A stretch of 64,000 nt of DNA from Cytobacillus sp. S13-E01 (GCF_029193815.1 NZ_JARFVC010000009.1:1-64000), one strand, 5' to 3'. Numbered from the stretch's first letter, positions 49,024-59,967 are shown. Notes: a model not told the origin generated them from the letters alone. Program-made: numbers and translations.

Positions 49024-50313
49024 ATGCGTAGTTATGATAAGTCCAAAGCAGCATTTAAAGAAGCAGGGAAACTAATGCCTGGAGGGGTTAATAGCCCTGT
49101 TCGTGCATTCAAACAAGTAAAAATGGACCCAATTTTTATTGAACGTGGTGAAGGATCTAAAGTATACGATATTGATGGAAACGAATACATAGATTATGTA
49201 CTTTCATGGGGACCACTTATTCATGGGCATGCAAATAGTAGAGTTGTTGAGGCATTAAAGAAAGTAACCGAAATGGGGACAAGCTTTGGTGCACCGACTT
49301 TAATAGAAAATGAATTAGCTAGGCTTGTAATTGAACGTGTCCCTTCAATTGAAGTCGTTAGAATGGTAAGCTCTGGAACGGAAGCAACAATGAGTGCACT
49401 TCGCTTAGCTAGAGGCTATACAAACCGAAATAAAATTATGAAGTTTGAAGGGTGCTATCATGGGCATGGTGACTCATTGCTCATAAAAGCAGGTTCAGGC
49501 GTTGCTACACTTGGTTTACCTGATAGCCCAGGTGTACCAGAAAGTGTTGCTAAAAACACCATCACAGTCCCATATAATGACCTTGAGAGCGTAAAATATG
49601 CGTTTAAACAGTTTGGTGATGATATTGCATGTATCATTGTAGAACCAGTTGCAGGAAATATGGGTGTTGTGCCCCCGCAGCCTGGCTTTTTAGAAGGACT
49701 ACGAGATATAACGAAACAAAACGATTCGCTACTTATTTTTGATGAAGTTATGACTGGGTTTAGAGTGGATTACAATTGTGCCCAAGGATATTATGGTGTG
49801 ACTCCTGATCTGACTTGTTTAGGAAAAGTAATAGGTGGGGGACTACCAGTTGGGGCTTATGGTGGACGAGCTGAAATCATGGAGCAAATCGCACCAAGTG
49901 GGCCAATCTATCAAGCAGGTACTTTATCTGGAAATCCTTTGGCGATGACTGGTGGGTATGAGACACTCATCCAACTCACTCCAGAATCCTACCAAGAATT
50001 TTCAAGAAAAGCTGATCGTTTAATAGAAGGTTTAGGTGCTGCAGCAAAAAAATATCATATCCCTCATCACTTTAACCGTGCTGGTTCAATGGTGGGCTTC
50101 TTTTTTACAAATGAAGAGGTAACAAACTATGAACAAGCTAAGACATCAAATTTAGACTATTTTGCGACCTATTTCCGAGAGATGGCCAACCAAGGTATCT
50201 TCCTTCCACCTTCTCAGTTTGAGGGTATGTTCTTATCAACTGCGCATACCGATGATGATATTGAAAAAACAATTATCGCAGCAGAGAATGCCTTTGCAAA
50301 GCTTAATGTTTAA
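49024..50313 (+). CDS. hemL: Glutamate-1-semialdehyde 2,1-aminomutase
   Basis: 429 residues. PLP enzyme: [13 protein letters not shown] near 18-30, [16 protein letters not shown] near 118-133, [14 protein letters not shown] near 147, and the PLP-binding Lys268 in [17 protein letters not shown]. Makes 5-aminolevulinate. AAGGGAG before the ATG. Last haem gene of the cluster. Confidence 0.96.
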   Translation: MRSYDKSKAAFKEAGKLMPGGVNSPVRAFKQVKMDPIFIERGEGSKVYDIDGNEYIDYVLSWGPLIHGHANSRVVEALKKVTEMGTSFGAPTLIENELARLVIERVPSIEVVRMVSSGTEATMSALRLARGYTNRNKIMKFEGCYHGHGDSLLIKAGSGVATLGLPDSPGVPESVAKNTITVPYNDLESVKYAFKQFGDDIACIIVEPVAGNMGVVPPQPGFLEGLRDITKQNDSLLIFDEVMTGFRVDYNCAQGYYGVTPDLTCLGKVIGGGLPVGAYGGRAEIMEQIAPSGPIYQAGTLSGNPLAMTGGYETLIQLTPESYQEFSRKADRLIEGLGAAAKKYHIPHHFNRAGSMVGFFFTNEEVTNYEQAKTSNLDYFATYFREMANQGIFLPPSQFEGMFLSTAHTDDDIEKTIIAAENAFAKLNV

Positions 50314-50320
50314 TTAGATT

Positions 50321-50355
50321 GACACTTGGAATGACTTCCGAGTGTCTTTTTTTTG
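50321..50355 (+). terminator. Terminator after hemL
   Basis: GACACTTGGA and TTCCGAGTGTC pair (one G-T) around ATGAC, then TTTTTTTTG. Confidence 0.85.
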
Positions 50356-50359
50356 TTAA

Positions 50360-50478
50360 TAAATTTATAAAATTGTAAGGTTGTGTATAACTTCGTGTCT
50401 TTTGTCTATCTACGTCTAGCTCCAGGCGCCATCGGACCTGAGGTCATAAGCCGATTAGCGGGCGCCCTGCGCTTTTGC
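50360..50478 (+). repeat. Interspersed fold-back repeat, leader plus internally deleted core
   Basis: The 50-base leader (AATTTATAAAATTGTAAGG-type) matches the copies at 10459 and 53035. The core (50412-50478) has the left arm CGTCTAGCTCCAGGCGCCAT and the right arm GCGGGCGCCCTGCGCTTTTG joined after GACCTGAGGTCATAAGCCGA, lacking the inner hairpin. Confidence 0.85.
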
Positions 50479-50616
50479 TCTGTTTCTTAAATTAGATAGC
50501 AAGCAATATTTTAATCCAATGTTTTGAAGTTTTATTCATAAAAGTATTATTCCTAACATAAATCTGTATTGTCATAGTAAAAAGTTTCGTATTGGAACTG
50601 AAAGGAGGAATAGGCT

Positions 50617-51864
50617 TTGGCATCAGATAACCAATCGTGTTTACGATTTTCTGTAGAAGAGTCAGTCTGGTTTCAAAAAGGACAGGAAGTCTTAGAACTT
50701 GTTTCAATTACATTAGACCCAGATATTGTGATTCAAGAGCTTGATCAATATGTGTCAATTAGAGGGGCGTTACAACTATCAGGAGAATATCGTATAGATG
50801 ATACCCGCCGAACAGAAGAAGATACAAATGACTATACATCAGTACGTGTTGTAAATGAGGTAACAACTCGTGACGATGGAATTAGTGAGTTAAAGCACCG
50901 TTTTCCGGTGGATGTTACAATCCCTAAGAATAGAATTCAAAATCTTGATGAAGTATATGTGGCAATCGAATCATTCGATTATGAATTGCCGAAACGGGGT
51001 TGCTTACAATTAGTAGCGGATCTGTCAATTAGTGGCATCTACGGTAGTCAGCAAAGTGTTCCTTCTGTTGAAAGTGAGCAAGAGGCGCGCGAAGAATATG
51101 AAGTAGTTAAAAAAAGTAGTGCAAATAATGAAAATCAAACAGATGTGGAAGAAGAAGCTAATACCCCGGTTGTTGAAGCAAGGGAAACACCTACACAAGA
51201 AGAGCAGCAAGAAGTTGTGGGTTATGCTTTAGAAGAGGCTAACTATGTAGCTAACGCTAGAGCAGAACAACCAGAAGGTGTAGTTGTCGAAGATGAAGGA
51301 GATGTTCAGGAACAACCAATAAGTGCCGGGTATGATTATAATCACAATTATGAAATAGAGCAGACTGAAGATAGTGATGACGATGACCTGTTCTCACCTT
51401 TTGAGGTAGAGGGTAGAAAAGAAGCATATCATGAAGATGTTGATAAAGGAGATGTGTTAGCTGAGGTTTTAAAACAGCCTTCCCCTCAAATTGAGATGAA
51501 GGGAAGGGTTGAAAATAATAACAGTTGGACTCCTCATGCAAAACAAGAAGAAGAAAAAGGCAAAGAAAAAGTTACAGCGAATGCCAGAGAAGTACATGAA
51601 ACAGATGAAAATCAGCAACAACAAGCCGTCACTCAAAAAAGTGAAAATAGACTGTACTTAACTAAGATTTTCGCTCGTGATGATGAAGAAGATTTTACAA
51701 AGATGAAGATATGTATTGTTCAGCAAGATGATTCTTTAGATTCGATTGCTGAACGTTATGAAGTTAATGTTCAACAGTTATTAAGGGTTAATCAATTAGA
51801 CTTAAATCAAGATGTTAGTGAGGGACAGCTTTTGTATATTCCAGTCCCTGTAAATAATAAATAA
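50617..51864 (+). CDS. spoVID: Spore coat morphogenetic protein SpoVID
   Basis: 415 residues. The N-terminal domain (1-135; LRFSVEESVWFQKGQEVLEL near 9-28) mediates coat-protein contacts; a long acidic, Glu/Gln-rich disordered middle (about 145-360) is typical; a C-terminal LysM-like domain (MKICIVQQDDSLDSIAERYE near 366) closes the protein. Required for encasement of the spore by the coat. TTG start 50617 with AAAGGAGG eight bases upstream. Confidence 0.92.
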   Translation: MASDNQSCLRFSVEESVWFQKGQEVLELVSITLDPDIVIQELDQYVSIRGALQLSGEYRIDDTRRTEEDTNDYTSVRVVNEVTTRDDGISELKHRFPVDVTIPKNRIQNLDEVYVAIESFDYELPKRGCLQLVADLSISGIYGSQQSVPSVESEQEAREEYEVVKKSSANNENQTDVEEEANTPVVEARETPTQEEQQEVVGYALEEANYVANARAEQPEGVVVEDEGDVQEQPISAGYDYNHNYEIEQTEDSDDDDLFSPFEVEGRKEAYHEDVDKGDVLAEVLKQPSPQIEMKGRVENNNSWTPHAKQEEEKGKEKVTANAREVHETDENQQQQAVTQKSENRLYLTKIFARDDEEDFTKMKICIVQQDDSLDSIAERYEVNVQQLLRVNQLDLNQDVSEGQLLYIPVPVNNK

Positions 51865-51876
51865 AATGAGTTTCAT

Positions 51877-51925
51877 TAAAACAGTGTGAGTGAGGTGTGT
51901 CTTCCCTCACCTGTTTTAATTTTTA
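51877..51925 (+). terminator. Terminator after spoVID
   Basis: AAAACAG and CTGTTTT with inner TGAGG/CCTCA form the stem; AATTTTTAT follows. Confidence 0.7.
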
Positions 51926-51949
51926 TAAGAAAGAGAGGGAGTGGCCCTT

Positions 51950-53008
51950 ATGACTGAGAATTTAATTAACTATTACGGGCCGATTCTGGAACGTTATAAT
52001 ATACCAAAACCTGATTTTATTGAGGAAAATGGCAAAGTGAAAAAAGTGTCTACCAAAAATGGCATATATGCGTTGAAATCTATTTCGTCTAAGGAAGCTA
52101 AACAATTTCCAACTATAATAAATAAGCTTTATCATCAAGGGTTTACGAGAATAGTTCCGTTGTATTCTACAAGGGAAAATCACTATATTACGCAATATGA
52201 CAATAAATATCACTATTTAATGCCTTGGTTCAGTAATGAATTAAGAAAAGAAAGAGATGAACGACATCAAATGCTCTTCCGTGAATTAGCAAGGCTACAC
52301 ACATATTCGGCTAAGGAATCAGCTATTAATGAAAGTGATGTAACTGAGCATTATCAGTTTCTGACGGATCAGTGGGATAAGCGGTTGACGTTCTTAGAGA
52401 AATTTGTCACAAATTGTGAAGAAAAATGGTATATGTCACCGTTTGAATTACAATTTTGCACTTTTTATCATGAAATGGTTCAAGCGGGAAATTTTGCTCG
52501 TGTCAAGTTTGATGAGTGGTACGAAATGATGAAGGAAAAGAAGAAAGTTAGAACAGTATTAAATCATGGAAAAGTATCAGTCAAACATTTCCTTTTTGAT
52601 GAAAAAGGCAACGGATATTTTTGCAATTTTGAAAGGGCAAAAGTCGCTTCCCCAATTAACGACCTTATTTCTTTTTATTATCGAACTCTTCACACCTATC
52701 CAGTCCAAAGCTATGAATGCCTTGACTGGCTATCAACCTATCGAAAATCCTTTCAATTAAAAGAAGAGGAACTAACACTATTATTAAGCTACATGACATT
52801 TCCAGAACCCCTATATAGATGTGCTCTGAATTATTCATCTAAGAATCGAAACAATAGTGAACGTCAGTATGTTAGAGAATTACAAAAATCCTATTGGCAA
52901 ATGAAGAATATAGAATTTATAGTGACTGCTTTAGTGGAAGAGGAAAAAAGAAAACAAGAGCAAGAACAACAAGAACTGCTCCAAAAAGAAGAGCAATCCC
53001 ATACGTAA
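51950..53008 (+). CDS. ysxE: Spore coat protein YsxE (CotS-like kinase fold)
   Basis: 352 residues from ATG 51950, just after AGAGAGGGAG. It belongs to the CotS/YsxE family, which shares the aminoglycoside-phosphotransferase/protein-kinase fold: GIYALKSISSKEAKQF near 44 holds the VAIK-like lysine and LNHGKVSVKHFLFDEKGNG near 205 replaces the HGD.H catalytic loop. The HGD motif is HGK here, so catalysis is doubtful. SpoVID-dependent coat protein in B. subtilis. C-terminal Glu/Gln-rich tail. Confidence 0.88.
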   Translation: MTENLINYYGPILERYNIPKPDFIEENGKVKKVSTKNGIYALKSISSKEAKQFPTIINKLYHQGFTRIVPLYSTRENHYITQYDNKYHYLMPWFSNELRKERDERHQMLFRELARLHTYSAKESAINESDVTEHYQFLTDQWDKRLTFLEKFVTNCEEKWYMSPFELQFCTFYHEMVQAGNFARVKFDEWYEMMKEKKKVRTVLNHGKVSVKHFLFDEKGNGYFCNFERAKVASPINDLISFYYRTLHTYPVQSYECLDWLSTYRKSFQLKEEELTLLLSYMTFPEPLYRCALNYSSKNRNNSERQYVRELQKSYWQMKNIEFIVTALVEEEKRKQEQEQQELLQKEEQSHT

Positions 53009-53030
53009 TATGATGTATGGGATTTTTTGT
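52996..53030 (+). terminator. Terminator after ysxE
   Basis: ATCCCATAC (overlapping the ysxE end) pairs with GTATGGGAT, followed by TTTTTTG. Confidence 0.8.
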
Positions 53031-53034
53031 TGCT

Positions 53035-53280
53035 AAGGAATTTATAAAATTGTAAGGTTGTGTATAACTTCGTGTCGTGTCTTTTGTCTATCTACGTCTA
53101 GCTCCAGGCGCCATCGGACCTGAGGTCATAAGCCATTTCCTTTAAGAAGGAAAAACAACCTTCTTGAATAAACCGTCTTATGCTTGACTTGCACAGGATG
53201 TGCTGATGTCGATGTTCGCCACAGGACGTGGCGGTTTTTAATCGATGCGCCGATAAGCGGGCGCCTTGCGCTTTTCTTAT
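53035..53280 (+). repeat. Interspersed fold-back repeat, long form with leader
   Basis: Leader 53035-53094 and core 53095-53280, closely matching the copy at 10459-10702, including the extra TTGCACAGGATGTGCTGATG segment. The leader has a small duplication (CGTGTCGTGTC). Its right end overlaps the stop of the small reverse-strand gene by a few bases. A reverse open frame inside it is repeat sequence, not a gene. Confidence 0.88.
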
Positions 53281-53465
53281 AGCCATTCTAAAAACAATGA
53301 ACAAGCTAACAATATAAAAATGGCAAGTAAAATGACATCAAAAGTAGTTGGGAGAAAAATAGTGCGGATACCTTGGAATACTGTCAGTGGAATAATGAAT
53401 TGAACGCAAATAGCACGAGTTTGTCGTAACCAAGGTGGGTAAGAGTAATGTTTAAATTTTGACAC
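53277..53465 (-). CDS. Small conserved-type membrane protein, function unknown
   Basis: 62 residues. A basic/aromatic N-terminus (SKFKHYSYPPWLRQTRAI) is followed by two hydrophobic segments (VQFIIPLTVFQGIRTIFL and FDVILLAIFILLACSLFLEW). GTG start at 53465 with AGAGGAGG nine bases upstream on the reverse strand supports translation. Sits between ysxE and valS, opposite to both. I know of similar short proteins at this place in other Bacillus genomes but no function. Confidence 0.75.
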   Translation of the reverse strand: MSKFKHYSYPPWLRQTRAICVQFIIPLTVFQGIRTIFLPTTFDVILLAIFILLACSLFLEWL

Positions 53466-53601
53466 CTTGAATTCCTCCTCTTAAGATTACATTATTTTCT
53501 AATTGGATATTACTAAGGTATGCCTTTTTTATAAAAACAGTTCCAAACGAATAAACTTTTAATATAATGTTGTATAATTTAATAAAATGTGGAGAAGAAT
53601 A

Positions 53602-53631
53602 TTGACGTTAAGAGTATTTTTTAGGTACTAT
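53602..53631 (+). promoter_or_regulatory. Promoter of the valS T-box unit
   Basis: TTGACG (53602-53607), 18-base spacer, TACTAT (53626-53631); an overlapping TATATG is another -10 option. Confidence 0.55.
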
Positions 53632-53704
53632 ATGGTAAGAGAAGAATTAAATGTTGATTTTCAAATTCGCACAATGTATTATCAATATACTTACATACAT
53701 CACA

Positions 53705-53980
53705 TACAATGAGAGGGAAGAGTACAACGGTTTTACTCCTTCAGAGAGAGAAATCAACTGCTGAAAGGTTTCTCAGGTTAGTAACGTTGGAAGGTCGCCC
53801 TTGAGTAGCTATTATGAACTGAGTAGTTATACTCAAAGTAGTAAAAGCCGGCTAATGCCGTTATCGTTTGAGAGCTTAGACAATTGCTTATTAACTTTGG
53901 TTTGCATTGTTTAAGAACAAAGGTGGCACCGCGGAATGTAACTCCTTTCGTCCTTTATTGGATGAATGGAGTTTTTTATT
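53705..53980 (+). promoter_or_regulatory. Valine T-box leader of valS
   Basis: The T-box core AAAGGTGGCACCGCGG is at 53919-53934. In stem I, GAGGG and CAACG on the left pair with CGTTG and CCCTT on the right, leaving AAGAGTA opposite GAAGGTCG; the specifier is GTC (valine) at 53794-53796. The terminator pairs AACTCCTTTCGTCC with GGATGAATGGAGTT and ends TTTTATT. Uncharged tRNA-Val should relieve termination. Confidence 0.93.
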
Positions 53981-54031
53981 GTGTTTAAGGGGAAGAAAAT
54001 TAACTTTAAGAGGCAATTAGGAGGAAACACT

Positions 54032-56674
54032 ATGGATAAGATTCAACAGAGTTTACCAACAAAGTATGATCCTAAGGCGATTGAAGCAAATCGTTATGAC
54101 TATTGGCTGAAGGGTAAGTTTTTTGAAGCGACAGGAGCGCCAGAAAAGAAGCCCTATACAATCGTAATACCACCACCAAACGTAACTGGTAAATTACACT
54201 TAGGCCATGCTTGGGATACTACATTGCAAGATATATTAACGAGAATTAAGCGTATGCAAGGCTACGATGTTCTATGGTTGCCAGGAATGGACCATGCCGG
54301 GATAGCGACACAAGCTAAGGTTGAAGGGAAATTACGTGAAGAAGGTAAATCACGCTATGATCTTGGTCGAGAAAAGTTTGTTGAAGAAACATGGAAGTGG
54401 AAAGAAGAATATGCATCTCACATTAGAGAGCAATGGTCAAAGCTTGGGTTAGGCTTGGACTATTCACGTGAGCGTTTTACACTAGATGAAGGTTTATCTA
54501 AGGCTGTTCGTGAGGTATTCGTTTCTTTATACAAAAAAGGACTAATCTATCGTGGCGAATATATCATTAACTGGGACCCTGCAACGAAGACTGCCCTTTC
54601 AGACATTGAAGTTATTCATCAAGATGTTCAAGGTGCATTTTATCATATGCGTTACCCATTAGCTGATGGTTCAGGTCATATCGAAATTGCTACAACCCGT
54701 CCAGAGACTATGCTTGGTGATACAGCAATTGCGGTTCATCCAGAAGACGAGCGCTATAAGCATCTAATAGGTAAAAAAGCGATTTTACCGATTGTAGGAC
54801 GTGAAATTGAAATCGTTGGTGATGATTATGTTGATATGGAATTTGGATCAGGTGCTGTTAAAATTACCCCTGCACATGACCCTAACGACTTTGAAATTGG
54901 AAACCGACACAACCTAGAGCGTGTTCTCGTTATGAATGAAGATGGAACAATGAATGCTAATGCTTGCGAATACCAAGGCATGGATCGTTTCGATTGCCGT
55001 ATCAAAATTGTGAAGGACCTACAAGCTTCTGGAGTCCTTTTCAAAATTGAAGAGCATATGCACTCAGTTGGACACAGTGAGCGAAGTGGTGCTGTAGTTG
55101 AGCCTTATCTTTCAACTCAGTGGTTTGTTAAAATGCAGCCTCTTGCTGATAAAGCAATCGAATTACAAGCAAATGTTGAGAAGGTTCAATTTGTTCCGGA
55201 TCGTTTTGAAAAAACATATCTACGTTGGATGGAAAATATTCGTGATTGGTGTATTTCTCGTCAGCTGTGGTGGGGACACCGTATTCCAGCATGGTACCAC
55301 AAAGAAACTGGGGAAGTTTTTGTGGATCATGAGCCACCAGCAGATATTGAAAACTGGACTCAAGATAATGATGTATTAGACACATGGTTTAGCTCAGCAT
55401 TATGGCCATTTTCTACTATGGGATGGCCGAATGAAGAAGCAGCTGATTATAAGCGCCACTACCCAGCTGACGTACTTGTTACAGGATATGATATTATTTT
55501 CTTCTGGGTTTCAAGAATGATTTTCCAGGGACTTGAATTTACTGGAAAAAGACCATTTAACGATGTATTAATTCATGGATTAGTACGTGATGCACAAGGA
55601 CAAAAAATGAGTAAATCACTTGGTAATGGTGTAGATCCAATGGATGTAATTGCCAAGTATGGTGCTGACTCGCTTCGATACTTCTTATCAACTGGAAGCT
55701 CACCAGGCCAAGACTTACGTTTTAGCATCGAAAAGGTTGAAGCGACCTGGAACTTTGCAAATAAAATTTGGAATGCCTCTCGCTTTGCGTTAATGAATAT
55801 GGATGGCTTATCATTTGAAGAAATCGATTTAACTGGAGAAAAGTCAGTTGCTGACAAATGGATTCTTACTCGATTAAACGAGACAATTGAAAATGTTTCG
55901 AAGCTAGTTGATAAGTATGAATTTGGTGAAGTTGGCCGTCTACTATACAACTTCATTTGGGACGATTTCTGTGATTGGTATATTGAAATGGCGAAACTGC
56001 CTTTATATGGGGATAATGAATCTGCCAAGAAGACAACTCGGTCTATTCTTGCCTATGTTTTAGACAATACAATGAGGTTGTTACATCCGTTTATGCCATT
56101 TATTACGGAAGAGATTTGGAAAAACCTTCCACACGAAGGCGAATCAATTACTATTGCTAAATGGCCAAACGTTCGTGAGGAACTTTCCGATATGCAAGCA
56201 GCAAGTGACATGCGTCTACTTGTAGATGTAATCCGATCTGTCAGAAACATTCGAGCGGAAGTAAATACTCCAATGAGTAAACAAATAAAACTACAAATTA
56301 AAGCTAAAGATGAACAAGTCCTAGAGCAACTAGAATCGAATCGTTCATACCTTGAAAGATTCTGTAACACAAGCGAACTAACAATCGCTACTTCAATTCA
56401 AACATCTGAAAAATCAATGAGTGCCGTAATAACAGGGGCGGAGCTTTCTCTTCCACTTGAGGGCTTAATCAATATTGATGAAGAAATAAACAGATTAAAC
56501 AAAGAGCTAGAAAAACTGGATAAAGAAGTTGCCAGAGTTCAAAAGAAACTAAGTAATGAAGGATTTGTTAAAAAAGCACCTGTTAATGTTATCGAAGAAG
56601 AACGCTTAAAAGAACAAGATTATATCGAAAAACGAAATGCAGTTCGTGTGCGAATTGAAGAATTAAAAGTATAA
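54032..56674 (+). CDS. valS: Valyl-tRNA synthetase
   Basis: 880 residues from ATG 54032 (AGGAGG upstream); the longer frame from 53966 begins in the T-box terminator. Class I motifs: HIGH-type [13 protein letters not shown] near 50, KMSKSLG near 525; the CP1 editing domain has [17 protein letters not shown] near 220. [11 protein letters not shown] marks the anticodon-binding domain near 650, and the C-terminal coiled coil (about 815-880) is Lys/Glu-rich. Charges tRNA-Val. Confidence 0.97.
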   Translation: MDKIQQSLPTKYDPKAIEANRYDYWLKGKFFEATGAPEKKPYTIVIPPPNVTGKLHLGHAWDTTLQDILTRIKRMQGYDVLWLPGMDHAGIATQAKVEGKLREEGKSRYDLGREKFVEETWKWKEEYASHIREQWSKLGLGLDYSRERFTLDEGLSKAVREVFVSLYKKGLIYRGEYIINWDPATKTALSDIEVIHQDVQGAFYHMRYPLADGSGHIEIATTRPETMLGDTAIAVHPEDERYKHLIGKKAILPIVGREIEIVGDDYVDMEFGSGAVKITPAHDPNDFEIGNRHNLERVLVMNEDGTMNANACEYQGMDRFDCRIKIVKDLQASGVLFKIEEHMHSVGHSERSGAVVEPYLSTQWFVKMQPLADKAIELQANVEKVQFVPDRFEKTYLRWMENIRDWCISRQLWWGHRIPAWYHKETGEVFVDHEPPADIENWTQDNDVLDTWFSSALWPFSTMGWPNEEAADYKRHYPADVLVTGYDIIFFWVSRMIFQGLEFTGKRPFNDVLIHGLVRDAQGQKMSKSLGNGVDPMDVIAKYGADSLRYFLSTGSSPGQDLRFSIEKVEATWNFANKIWNASRFALMNMDGLSFEEIDLTGEKSVADKWILTRLNETIENVSKLVDKYEFGEVGRLLYNFIWDDFCDWYIEMAKLPLYGDNESAKKTTRSILAYVLDNTMRLLHPFMPFITEEIWKNLPHEGESITIAKWPNVREELSDMQAASDMRLLVDVIRSVRNIRAEVNTPMSKQIKLQIKAKDEQVLEQLESNRSYLERFCNTSELTIATSIQTSEKSMSAVITGAELSLPLEGLINIDEEINRLNKELEKLDKEVARVQKKLSNEGFVKKAPVNVIEEERLKEQDYIEKRNAVRVRIEELKV

Positions 56675-56679
56675 TTTAG

Positions 56680-56716
56680 TTAGACGAATCCTACTGCTGG
56701 ATTCGTCTTAAATTTG
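56680..56716 (+). terminator. Terminator after valS
   Basis: AGACGAATCC and GGATTCGTCT pair perfectly around TACTGCT; followed by TAAATTTG, a moderate tail. Confidence 0.7.
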
Positions 56717-56762
56717 TTATATACTTAGTAAGTAGATTAAGGATTTTCTTGGAGGGAAAGAT

Positions 56763-58085
56763 GTGTTACAGACATATGAGGAAGCACTATTTTGGATACA
56801 TTCAAGGCTAAGACTTGGAATCAAGCCGGGATTAATGAGAATGGAATGGATGTTGGACAGGCTTAACAATCCAGAAAGAAAATTAACAGCTATACATATT
56901 GCTGGAACAAATGGAAAAGGGTCAACTGTTAGTTATTTACGAAATATGTTACAAGTAGCGGGTTATCGAGTGGGGACGTTTACCTCACCCTATTTTGAAG
57001 TATTTAACGAACGGATCAGTGTAAACGGAAGGCCGATTGATAATGGAGACATCCTTTCTCTAGCACAAGTCATTCAACCTCTAGCTTTAGAATTAGAGAA
57101 CACAGAATTAGGCCCACCTTCTGAATTTGAAATTATAACAGCAATGGCTATTTATTATTTTGGAACTCATGAAGAGATAGACGTGGTACTTTTTGAAACA
57201 GGTTTAGGAGGAAGATTGGACTCTACAAATGTCATTGATCCTATTCTTTCTATTATTACGAACATAGGTTTCGATCATATGAACTTACTAGGGGAAACAC
57301 TTCCTGAAATTGCTTCCGAAAAGGCGGGAATCATTAAAGGGAATATTCCGTTAATAACAAGCGTTGAACAGAGTGAAGCATTAGAAGTAATTATAGAAAA
57401 AGCAACAACTTTACATGCGCAAATGTATCGAAAAGACAAAGAGTACCAAATTATAAATCAACAACCAGTATTAGATGGTGAAGTTTTTTCACTTAGAACA
57501 CCCTTCCAGACCTTTGATGATTTGAAAATAACCATGATGGGTGAACACCAGGTTAAAAATGCTGCCTTAGCTGTAATGGCGGTAAACTATTTACAAAGTC
57601 AATCATTATTTGAGCTAACAAATGATCATATTCAAGAAGGCTTATTACAGACACGATGGATCGGTAGATTTGAACAATTATGCAATGATCCGACAATTAT
57701 AATAGATGGAGCACATAATCCAGAAGGAATAAACAGTTTAGTTAAAACTTTGTCATCTCGTTATTCAACGAAAAAAATTCAGATTATCTTTAGTGCTCTT
57801 CGTGACAAAAAACTTGCTGATATGTTGATCCCTTTAGAAAGTGTTGCAGATTCAATAACATTTACTAGTTTTGATTTTCCAAGGGTATTTACAGCGAAAG
57901 AGCTATATGAGATGTCAACAATTCATAATAAATCCTATGATGAAGACTGGAAAAGCTGTATTGACACTAGTCTCCATAAAATATCAGAAGATGAAATACT
58001 AATCGTTACTGGATCTCTTTACTTTTTGTCAGATGCACGACCATATATTGTCAAACTCACAGAAAATGTCGAAAAGTATTCTTGA
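56763..58085 (+). CDS. folC: Folylpolyglutamate synthase / dihydrofolate synthase
   Basis: 440 residues. Mur-ligase family: P-loop AGTNGKGSTVSYL near 47-59, the folate loop TSPYFEVFNERISVNG near 76, FETGLGGRLDSTN near 143, DHMNLLGETLPEIASEKAGI near 170-190, and DGAHNPEG near 318. Adds glutamates to folates. GTG start 56763 with GGAGGG upstream. Same place after valS as in B. subtilis. Confidence 0.95.
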   Translation: MLQTYEEALFWIHSRLRLGIKPGLMRMEWMLDRLNNPERKLTAIHIAGTNGKGSTVSYLRNMLQVAGYRVGTFTSPYFEVFNERISVNGRPIDNGDILSLAQVIQPLALELENTELGPPSEFEIITAMAIYYFGTHEEIDVVLFETGLGGRLDSTNVIDPILSIITNIGFDHMNLLGETLPEIASEKAGIIKGNIPLITSVEQSEALEVIIEKATTLHAQMYRKDKEYQIINQQPVLDGEVFSLRTPFQTFDDLKITMMGEHQVKNAALAVMAVNYLQSQSLFELTNDHIQEGLLQTRWIGRFEQLCNDPTIIIDGAHNPEGINSLVKTLSSRYSTKKIQIIFSALRDKKLADMLIPLESVADSITFTSFDFPRVFTAKELYEMSTIHNKSYDEDWKSCIDTSLHKISEDEILIVTGSLYFLSDARPYIVKLTENVEKYS

Positions 58086-58207
58086 ATACGGGTAATTTGA
58101 CCTATTTTTTATATGACAACTGACTGAAAATTTGTTAGAATTACAATTATTGTTTCTTTTTCATAAAAATTACTATAACTGTTAGTTAAATGGGAGGGAG
58201 GAGTGGC

Positions 58208-59932
58208 ATGAAAGTCAGTACACGAGCTCGAAGTACGATATGGATTTTGTGGGCATTTACTACGCCCTTATTAATTTGGCTTACCTATCAGAATACAAAA
58301 CCAGATATTCTCAGTTATGGAATGGATATCATTGGCTTTGTTATATTGACCTCAATTGTCTCTTTCCTTCCTATAATAATAAAGGATACGCCTATCTTTC
58401 TTTATGAAGGTATTTCTTTAGCTGTATTTTTATCATTTGGCCTTTTTGCAGAAATATTTGTCGCCCAGATTGCGCTAACGATTGTATTAATTTCAGTTAG
58501 GGTAGGCTGGCGAGACAATCACCGTATACCACTTAATTCTTTGATTTTTTTGTTCACTTCGATTATCAGTGCCATTGTATTCTACCTATTAGGTGGAACA
58601 CATGATGAGAAAGATCTAGCAGCTCTTACGTTTTTAATTCCACTTATTTCTTATGAAATTATCAAATTTTTTTCAAACCAGTCATTAATTCATATTGCTC
58701 ACCGAATATTATATAAGAAAAAAGATCATTTCATCACAAAAGATTTACTTAGGCAAGCACTAATTTCTATGCTCCAATTTCCAGTTGGGGTTGTTCTCTA
58801 CATTTTATATGTTGATATGGGACCAATAGCAACATTATATATTGGAATACCCTTAGCGACCTTTTCCATTATATTTAAACACTATCATGCAAGTCAGAAA
58901 GTTAACTATTATTTGCAAAAGGCAAGTGAAATCGGGCATCAATTAGCAGGTAGATTAAATGTAGATGAGGTATTAGATTTAATAATTGAGAAATTATCTA
59001 CAGTCCTTCCTGTTGATTATGCATATATATTGGACGTTGTAGAAGAAAAAGATGAGCTTCAATTAATAAAATATATGGAACGAGGCAAGGCACAGGCTAT
59101 TAATATCGGTCCATTAAAGAGAAATGAAGGTATAGGTGGCACTGTATGGCAAACAGAAAAAGCAGTGCTTTTTAATAAAAGAAGTGAATGGCAAGATATC
59201 ACACAAGGTTATCTTCCTACCTCTGTCGAGAGTGTTATATGTGTTCCGATTGTTAGGAATAAACAAGTAATTGGAGTAGTAGCACTTGCCTCAAATAAAA
59301 GACGTGCATATGAAAAATATCAATTAATGATCGTTGATTTGCTCGTTTCTTATCTTGCTGTCGCAGTTGAAAACGCAAAGCATTACGAAGAAACAAAGAA
59401 TAAAAGTGAGCGCTGTCCATTAACAGAATTATATAATTATCGGTATTTTGAAGGGGTGCTTGAAAAAGAGTTTTCAAAATTAACGAATCCGGACAATTCA
59501 CAGACACTGTCCTTAATCTTACTTGATATTGATCATTTTAAGGCTGTAAATGACACATATGGTCATCAAAGTGGGAATGAGATACTATGTGAGCTCTCAA
59601 ATAGGCTAGTAAGCACTATTGATAATCGTGGAACTGTTGCTCGGTATGGAGGAGAAGAATTTGTTATCCTTCTACCAAATACAAACAAGGAAGATAGCTA
59701 TGACATTGCGGAAAATGTTCGTAAAATGATAGCTAACAATCCATTTACGCTTTATAATGACCTTGATAAATATCGAAAACAAATCCTTGTTCCAATTACA
59801 GCAAGTATTGGTGTTGCAACAGCACCTGAGGATGCCGATGACCCATTAGCACTAGTAAGGCATGCGGATAGAGCCATGTATACCGGTGCAAAACAAGCTG
59901 GAAGAAATAAAGTTGCGCAATATGTAAGTTAG
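58208..59932 (+). CDS. Membrane GAF-GGDEF protein, probable diguanylate cyclase
   Basis: 574 residues from ATG 58208, with GGGAGGGAGG upstream (an ATG at 58190 lies within that site). N-terminal region (about 10-225) has six or so membrane segments; GAF domain about 245-390 (IGHQLAGRLNVDEVLDLIIE onward); GGDEF domain about 405-574 with the active motif RYGGEEF near 485 and LLDIDHFKAVNDTYGHQSGN near 445. The inhibitory RxxD site is replaced by DNRG, so product feedback through that site should be absent. Synthesis of c-di-GMP is inferred from the intact motif. Not in the B. subtilis order at this place. Confidence 0.88.
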   Translation: MKVSTRARSTIWILWAFTTPLLIWLTYQNTKPDILSYGMDIIGFVILTSIVSFLPIIIKDTPIFLYEGISLAVFLSFGLFAEIFVAQIALTIVLISVRVGWRDNHRIPLNSLIFLFTSIISAIVFYLLGGTHDEKDLAALTFLIPLISYEIIKFFSNQSLIHIAHRILYKKKDHFITKDLLRQALISMLQFPVGVVLYILYVDMGPIATLYIGIPLATFSIIFKHYHASQKVNYYLQKASEIGHQLAGRLNVDEVLDLIIEKLSTVLPVDYAYILDVVEEKDELQLIKYMERGKAQAINIGPLKRNEGIGGTVWQTEKAVLFNKRSEWQDITQGYLPTSVESVICVPIVRNKQVIGVVALASNKRRAYEKYQLMIVDLLVSYLAVAVENAKHYEETKNKSERCPLTELYNYRYFEGVLEKEFSKLTNPDNSQTLSLILLDIDHFKAVNDTYGHQSGNEILCELSNRLVSTIDNRGTVARYGGEEFVILLPNTNKEDSYDIAENVRKMIANNPFTLYNDLDKYRKQILVPITASIGVATAPEDADDPLALVRHADRAMYTGAKQAGRNKVAQYVS

Positions 59933-59967
59933 GACCTCTGTAGCAAGTATCTATGGAGGCTTTTTTC
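59932..59967 (+). terminator. Terminator after the GGDEF gene
   Basis: ACCTCTGTAG and CTATGGAGGC pair (one G-T) around CAAGTAT and lead into TTTTTTC. Confidence 0.7.

Noticed and set aside
53098-53304. Reverse-strand open frame inside the repeat copy before valS
   Set aside because: Translation of the interspersed repeat; related to the frame at 10516-10776.
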